Below, piece after piece: positions 6,030 through 9,704 of a DNA stretch of 9,704 nt. The position numbers and the translations under genes are program-made. The number at the start of each line of letters is the position of its first letter. The stretch's first letter is position 1. The notes below the pieces were generated by a model. That model had not been told where the DNA came from and made no database searches. It saw nothing but the letters and a program-made list of their open reading frames with translations. The DNA is from Clostridiaceae bacterium (lineage in GTDB: Bacteria; Bacillota; Clostridia; Saccharofermentanales; DTU023): NCBI GenBank assembly GCA_012511185.1, contig JAAZGN010000165.1:1-9704 (forward strand). Reading direction: 5' to 3'.

Positions 6030-7231
6030 TCGTTTTCCTGACGAACCGGTTTCCGGTAATAGGCGCTTACCAGAGGCCGGTAGCCGCATTGCTTGAGCAT
6101 GGCGTAGGGGACCGTGGCAAGAGAGGCCTTGTTGTGCCTGCCTGTTACAATATAGCGCTGGTATTGCTGCATGTAGGTATCTATCCGTCGAAGTGAGGCA
6201 TCGGTAGTCAATAGCGGGAAAAACCAGCGCGACCAACACAGTTCATGGCCGCTCCTGCCATAAAATTTCGCATTGAATTTGCGGTTAAAGGCGTTGAGCG
6301 CGCGTTCAGGATCGGCTTCCCTGCGCAGCATCCAGCGGCGCAGGGAACGGGCGGCGCGCCGGATACGGCCCATGAGTTTTTTGACGGTTGCCGGCGCGAT
6401 GTCAATCTCTCCCTGCTTATACTGGAAGCCGAGAAAGCACCAGGCATGCCCGGGCTTGATCACTTGTTCCTTGCTTTCATTGACCACAAGCCGGTACTGG
6501 TCAAGGAATTGCCCCAGAACGGCCCGATGCTCCATCAACTTCCCGTAACTGTCAAAGAGGATAATGTCGTCGGAGTAACGGGCGTAGCGTATCTGCCTGC
6601 GCACAAAATAGAAATCGATTTCGGCCAGGTACAAATTGGCCAGGAAGGGTGAGGTCGGCGTTCCTGCCATGACACCCCGGGCTTCTCTTATCACCTGACC
6701 CTTCCAGAGGGCACGGTCATCGCGGATCAGGGCAAGGAGCAGGCGCAGGAGGGAGGGGTCATCATCGATCATCCGGCATAGAATGCCTGACAGGATGGTA
6801 GTGTCGATGCTGTTGAAGTAATTGCTGATATCTGTTTTGTAGCACCAAAAGGATGAAATATCCGGATCCCGTGCCAGGTCGGTAAAAGCACGGCGCACGC
6901 CGGTCTTTCTTCTGAAAGCGTAGCAGTTGGGTGCGAGCCGGTCATCGTAATGGTAGAGGAGATAGGACAGCAATTTGAGTGTCATGTTTTCTTCATGGGA
7001 AAAGGTGTAGACGACCCGTTTCCTTGCGGTACCAAGTTTGCTCAGTTCACGGCGCTCGGGGATGCCGAAGGTGAAGGATTCCTCCATGATCCGGCTGGCA
7101 AGGGGCATGTAGGCGCGCTCTTCGATGAAGTCCGCAAGCGCTTCCTCTTCTGCAGGATCGAGCAATTCATTGGCGCGCTTGTAATCGAGAAATTCGAGCC
7201 ATACTTCGTGTTGAGACAGTTTTTCGAGCAT
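6026..7231 (-). CDS. Stand-alone reverse transcriptase, group II-like/unknown-group (YSDD)
   Basis: A 401-residue RNA-directed DNA polymerase. The N-terminal 70 residues are helical and family-specific. Then come KRVVYTFSHEENMTLKLLSY (RT1/2-like), CYAFRRKTGVRRAF, the first catalytic Asp134 in YKTDISNYFNSID, GVMAGTPTSPFLANLYLAEID (188-206), the active site ARYSDDIILF with Asp221/Asp222, and FLGFQYKQGEI (266-276). The last 120 residues look like a basic thumb (RRAARSLRRWMLRR) with a conserved-looking end (IDTYMQQYQRYIVTGRHNK). There is no endonuclease or integrase domain. It lacks the NAxxH block of retron enzymes and the TSQ block of DGR enzymes. The start at 7231 is set by GGAG five bases upstream; the longer frame to 7396 would run through the hairpins of the leader. 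All catalytic residues are intact. Function is unknown; the structured leader suggests a dedicated RNA template. Confidence 0.9.
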   Translation of the reverse strand: MLEKLSQHEVWLEFLDYKRANELLDPAEEEALADFIEERAYMPLASRIMEESFTFGIPERRELSKLGTARKRVVYTFSHEENMTLKLLSYLLYHYDDRLAPNCYAFRRKTGVRRAFTDLARDPDISSFWCYKTDISNYFNSIDTTILSGILCRMIDDDPSLLRLLLALIRDDRALWKGQVIREARGVMAGTPTSPFLANLYLAEIDFYFVRRQIRYARYSDDIILFDSYGKLMEHRAVLGQFLDQYRLVVNESKEQVIKPGHAWCFLGFQYKQGEIDIAPATVKKLMGRIRRAARSLRRWMLRREADPERALNAFNRKFNAKFYGRSGHELCWSRWFFPLLTTDASLRRIDTYMQQYQRYIVTGRHNKASLATVPYAMLKQCGYRPLVSAYYRKPVRQEND

Positions 7232-7596
7232 GGTGTCTCCGTAAACTGCACAGCCCCGCATAAAACGGGGCTGTGCGCTGCGGGAAAGCCTTTGAAGGCC
7301 ACGTTGTGGCCACGAAACCACACTGGTACACTGCCGCCTGCACAGCTCTTCATGTGTACCGCTTCGTTCCGGCGCAGACGTTAAGAAACATCCCACAGGG
7401 TAATTGGATTATGGCGGAGGCGAAAGATGATGTCAAGGTGTGTATGCCAAGCGAATGATGTACAGAAGGGACTGCGGTGGGGGAGGGAAAGTTCATCTCA
7501 ATTTTAGTCTTGGTAATCATGTCTGTTTACTCCAGCTTTCCTTTTCTCAAAAGACGTTAGAAGAAAAGTAAACGGGCACCACGAAGCTCGTGACTA
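7232..7596 (-). ncRNA. Structured leader or non-coding RNA candidate upstream of the reverse transcriptase
   Basis: About 360 bases between a promoter-like stretch and the reverse transcriptase ATG hold no convincing gene but at least five inverted repeats. They are 7580-7592 (CACGA, 3-base loop), 7525-7573 (GTTTAC outer stem plus a 6-bp inner stem), 7325-7360 (GGTACAC/GTGTACC, 22-base loop), 7297-7311 (GGCCAC, 3-base loop, GTGGCC) and 7248-7276 (perfect 11-bp stem GCACAGCCCCG, 7-base loop). Retrons and DRT2/DRT9-type systems place their template RNA in this position. The family is not recognised, so both the boundaries and the role as template RNA are inferred. It could instead be only a regulatory leader. 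Confidence 0.45.
7248..7276 (-). repeat. Perfect 11-bp hairpin just upstream of the reverse transcriptase ribosome binding site
   Basis: GCACAGCCCCG and CGGGGCTGTGC are exact reverse complements around a 7-base loop. It is the strongest hairpin in the window. On the minus strand no T-run follows: the sequence goes on as CAGTTTACGGAGACACC and the start codon. On the plus strand it would not terminate a known gene either. It is therefore more likely an RNA structural element or a translation or template boundary than a terminator. Confidence 0.7.
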
Positions 7597-7630
7597 AGTA
7601 TATTACAAAATTTAATACAATAACGTGCAA
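7597..7630 (-). promoter_or_regulatory. Possible promoter of the reverse transcriptase leader
   Basis: On the minus strand TTGCAC (7625-7630) is followed after 19 bases by TAATAT (7600-7605), with TATACT overlapping it (7597-7602), in a strongly AT-rich stretch. Transcription would start near 7593, exactly where the first hairpin of the leader begins. The spacing is longer than ideal, so this is a weak call. Confidence 0.3.
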
Positions 7631-7804
7631 TGCTGTATTAGCAAATGTTATAGCGAACAAGCTACCAGGAATGCCCAGTTTCTATCGCCAGCCTTTTTTT
7701 GTAGTGGATTTTGGTTTAACTTAATGTCCTTTCGCAGTAAGCTCTGTTCTACATGGCATTCATGAAACATGCGCAGCTTGTCAGGCGATGTCGATTCGCA
7801 TTTG
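7631..7804. other. Non-coding stretch with no assignable content
   Basis: This AT-rich stretch lies between the leader promoter and the degraded gene copy. No frame longer than a few dozen codons with a ribosome binding site is seen, nor any clear terminator, tRNA or repeat array. It may be decayed sequence. Confidence 0.4.
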
Positions 7805-8002
7805 TTACTTCTTCCTCTTAAACGCATTCCAATTGTTGTTTTTATTTCTGACGCCAGGCAAGAGCTCTACAAATCCATATCCGACGAGACTCCCCTCCTC
7901 ATCCTTTATCTCCGCTAACAACTCGAAGAAGAACACATTAAACATGCCTCTAGTATGACATCGAATCAGGTACAAAGACGCTTGCGGAGCTTTTGCGCTG
8001 GA
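7805..8002 (-). pseudogene. Degraded C-terminal copy of the unidentified gene that precedes the FAD oxidoreductase
   Basis: The minus-strand frame ending at TAA 7805-7807 reads SLYLIRCHTRGMFNVFFFEL, LAEIKDEEGSLVGYGF, VELLPGVRNK and so on. From the tyrosine of SLYL it aligns without gaps over 40 residues to the end of the partial gene at 9512-9704 (19 identities by my count; ending in FVELLPG in both). In-frame stops lie upstream (for example 8003-8005), and no good start with a ribosome binding site is present; ATG at 7945 would give only 46 residues. I read it as the leftover of a tandem duplication that once flanked the oxidoreductase on both sides. The protein family is not recognised. Confidence 0.6.
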
Positions 8003-8033
8003 TTAATGACGCAGCAAATGCTTCGGACCCACC

Positions 8034-9506
8034 TCAATGACCCGGCCCTGTCATGACCTTTTCATATACCTTGAACCCTGAATCTACGGCCTGATGTGTT
8101 CCCAGCCCAAAGCCTTCCGTGTCGTTGCCAACGATATAGAGGCCGCTGAGGGGCGTATCACCTTTTGGCCGGTGTGGGCCGGCCTGGCCCAGGGAATTGG
8201 CAATACCGTAGGATTCGCCCCCTTGCCCGGGGAGAATCGCATCATTGCCAACACCCGGCACAATGGCGGTGGTCATGATTTCCGTGTGGGTGATCACGCC
8301 GGGTTTGTACAACTCCGGGGCAATCTTTCGAACCCCCTTTTCGATGTATTCCAGATAGGGCTTCGGGTCAACATGAAGATCCGGCAAACAGGACATCACT
8401 GCATAAATCACCTGCCTGTTCTCGGGAGCCATGTTGGGATAGAGGGAAGTTGTACCTAGATAAATATAGCCCTTTTCCGGTTTTATTTCGCCGCGTTCAA
8501 TGGCTTCAAATTCGCTGTATTTTGCAACGCAGCCTTCGGGAAACAAGACCATCATAGGGGAAGTCAACACGGGACGGCTTGTGAAATATCGATAGCCTAC
8601 GCAAGCAAGGTTGCTTTCCAAACCCCTGATTCTTTGCACATAATCCGTTTCAAATTGATCTTCACCCACGAGTTTAAGTATGGTCTGCCGGATTCCCGCA
8701 TTGCTTATCACAAGGGGCGCCGTGTATTGTTCACCCCTTTGCGTCGTAACGCCGCAGACACTCCCGTCCTGCGTATCGATCGACTCCACGCGGGTATTCA
8801 TTCGTATTCTGCCGCCCTTATCAACAACCGTCTGCGCCATCACTTCAAAAAAATGGCCGATGCCGCCCTCATAATAGCGGCCGCCGCTGCCTTTGACCGC
8901 CGTATGAAACATCTTAACCATCTCTCCCGCCGCAACGCGGTCGGATGTCATTTCAAAAGCACCTTCCCCAAAAGTCGCCAGCATAAAGGTACGAAAGCCT
9001 GCCGGTATGGGGCCAAGGCTATCAAGGTATTCCATGGCGGAAACGGTGTAAAGTTCCGCAATTTTTTCATCACTCATGGAGCGAAGCTTACCAGCAAGGC
9101 GAGCTATTTGCAAAATAGAACGGAAATGCCACGGCTTGACGCCAATAAATCCAAACATCTTCAATACGCCCGGAAATTTAAAGCCCATTTGCCAGCTGGT
9201 GATTTTACCATCCCGGTTCTCATAAAACAGCTTGCCAATTCCGAAGTCGTCACCCAAGATAAGCTTGACCTGATCCTGCTTGCCAAGCGTTTGGCTGAGC
9301 TTTTCAAAAAGCGAATTGTATTGCGGCACGCAATTGATCGGAAACAGCTCATAGGAAAAGCCGTCCCGGTTGATTGTCATCATCCGGCCGCCCGGTTTCT
9401 GGTTTTTATCAATCAGCAGGACCTTCCTGCCTGCATTGGCAAGGAGGCTCGCCGCGGTTGTGCCGCCGGGGCCCGCGCCAACAACAATGACATCGTAGTG
9501 TTCCAT
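8034..9506 (-). CDS. FAD/NAD(P)-dependent oxidoreductase, phytoene desaturase (CrtI)-like
   Basis: A 490-residue flavoprotein of the CrtI/carotenoid isomerase/retinol saturase superfamily (COG1233 type). The N-terminal Rossmann motif is clear: YDVIVVGAGPGGTTAA at 4-19, then LLIDKNQKPGGRM. The C-terminal FAD-binding signature is GLYIVGNDTEGFGLGTHQAV followed by DSGFK, near residues 459-483. The middle, substrate-facing part (EGAFEMTSDRVAAGEMVKMF, RYYEGGIGHFFEVMA) fits the superfamily but does not identify a substrate. Start at 9506 is preferred because GGAGGT at 9514-9519 is then seven bases away; ATG at 9512 is only one base from it and overlaps the upstream stop (TAATG). It is co-transcribed with, and probably coupled to, the partial gene upstream. 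No carotenoid or prenyl synthesis genes are visible, so the role stays open. Confidence 0.87.
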   Translation of the reverse strand: MEHYDVIVVGAGPGGTTAASLLANAGRKVLLIDKNQKPGGRMMTINRDGFSYELFPINCVPQYNSLFEKLSQTLGKQDQVKLILGDDFGIGKLFYENRDGKITSWQMGFKFPGVLKMFGFIGVKPWHFRSILQIARLAGKLRSMSDEKIAELYTVSAMEYLDSLGPIPAGFRTFMLATFGEGAFEMTSDRVAAGEMVKMFHTAVKGSGGRYYEGGIGHFFEVMAQTVVDKGGRIRMNTRVESIDTQDGSVCGVTTQRGEQYTAPLVISNAGIRQTILKLVGEDQFETDYVQRIRGLESNLACVGYRYFTSRPVLTSPMMVLFPEGCVAKYSEFEAIERGEIKPEKGYIYLGTTSLYPNMAPENRQVIYAVMSCLPDLHVDPKPYLEYIEKGVRKIAPELYKPGVITHTEIMTTAIVPGVGNDAILPGQGGESYGIANSLGQAGPHRPKGDTPLSGLYIVGNDTEGFGLGTHQAVDSGFKVYEKVMTGPGH

Positions 9507-9511
9507 ATTCA

Positions 9512-9704
9512 TTACCTCCGCGGGTCAGACGGACCGTCCTTCGTCTTTGCAATAAGCGATTTCTTGAATTTTTTGTTGTATGCGCCGGGCAAAAGCTCCA
9601 CGAAGCACAAACCCACTTCTTCATCTTCATTGTTGCGTATACTTGCCAGCAATTCGTAATAGCCCATGTTCATCTGCCCTTCCAAGAGCGGTGTAATCGT
9701 ATAC
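9512..9704 (-). CDS. Unidentified protein, C-terminal part (5' end outside window)
   Basis: The last 63 residues of a gene entering from the right edge on the minus strand. It reads YTITPLLEGQMNMGYYELLA, SIRNNEDEEVGLCFVELLPG and ends in a basic tail (NKKFKKSLIAKTKDGPSDPRR). I do not recognise the family. Its stop TAA (9512-9514) carries the ribosome binding site of the oxidoreductase in its last codons, so the two genes form an operon and probably act together. A degraded copy of the same C-terminus lies beyond the other end of the oxidoreductase at 7805-8002. Confidence 0.7.
   Translation of the reverse strand, partial: YTITPLLEGQMNMGYYELLASIRNNEDEEVGLCFVELLPGAYNKKFKKSLIAKTKDGPSDPRR

Noticed and set aside
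7350..7520. 56-codon minus-strand frame in the leader with GGAG nine bases upstream, followed by a second frame overlapping at ATGA (7353)
   Set aside because: The composition (many Ser, Pro, His, Thr) looks like translated non-coding DNA, the second frame runs into the reverse transcriptase gene in the wrong phase, and the hairpins explain the region better. A leader peptide is not excluded.
6026..7600. Diversity-generating retroelement
   Set aside because: No adenine-rich template/variable repeat pair, no avd gene, no lectin or FGE-type target gene, and the reverse transcriptase lacks the DGR-type TSQ block.
6026..7600. Classical retron
   Set aside because: The enzyme lacks the NAxxH block, and I could not find a convincing a1/a2 repeat pair with a branching guanosine context. 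VTG occurs near the C-terminus but in a different surrounding.
8634..9659. 341-codon open frame on the plus strand opposite the FAD oxidoreductase
   Set aside because: The minus strand encodes complete FAD-binding motifs at both ends; the plus frame has low-complexity, unrecognisable sequence and no ribosome binding site.
1..9704. CRISPR arrays, tRNA or rRNA genes, rho-independent terminators
   Set aside because: I looked for regular repeats, cloverleaf-like segments and hairpins followed by T-runs and saw none that qualify.

Overview
The window looks like a chromosomal segment of a moderately high-GC Firmicute, probably in the Clostridia. The basis is a YfhO-type glycosylation membrane protein, a PhoP/ResD-like response regulator with a PAS-containing kinase, strong GGAGG ribosome binding sites, and debris of a Clostridia-type mobilizable element (MobV relaxase, RelB/YafQ-type toxin-antitoxin). 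This taxonomic call is inference from family resemblance.

Layout from left to right: the C-terminal third of a yfhO gene (+) enters from the left edge. Bases 900-1960 are a graveyard of mobile DNA. It holds a frameshifted and internally deleted MobV relaxase fragment (-), an intact RelB/DinJ antitoxin (+) with a clear promoter and repeated operator, a toxin gene cut off after 50 codons, and at the cut a 14-codon stub resembling the start of an IS3-family OrfA (-). Next comes a minus-strand operon of response regulator, sensor histidine kinase and RluF-type 23S rRNA pseudouridine synthase; the last gene overlaps the kinase and is probably translationally coupled to it. A second pseudouridine synthase (RluA superfamily, no S4 domain) is divergent from the operon and shares its promoter region.

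That gene converges on, and overlaps by its stop codon, a minus-strand reverse transcriptase of 401 residues with an intact YSDD active site. About 360 bases of leader precede the reverse transcriptase. The leader contains at least five inverted repeats, including a perfect 11-bp stem just upstream of the ribosome binding site, and has a promoter-like AT-rich stretch at its far end. A lone reverse transcriptase behind a structured, apparently non-coding leader is the organisation of retrons and of some defence-associated reverse transcriptases (DRT), but the protein lacks the motifs of retron, DGR and multi-domain group II intron enzymes. This is the best candidate in the window for an undescribed RNA-templated system.

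The right end holds a phytoene-desaturase-like FAD oxidoreductase (-), preceded by the tail of an unidentified gene. It is followed by a degraded second copy of that same tail, so the locus has been duplicated and partly lost. Bases of about 7630-7804 contain nothing I can assign.
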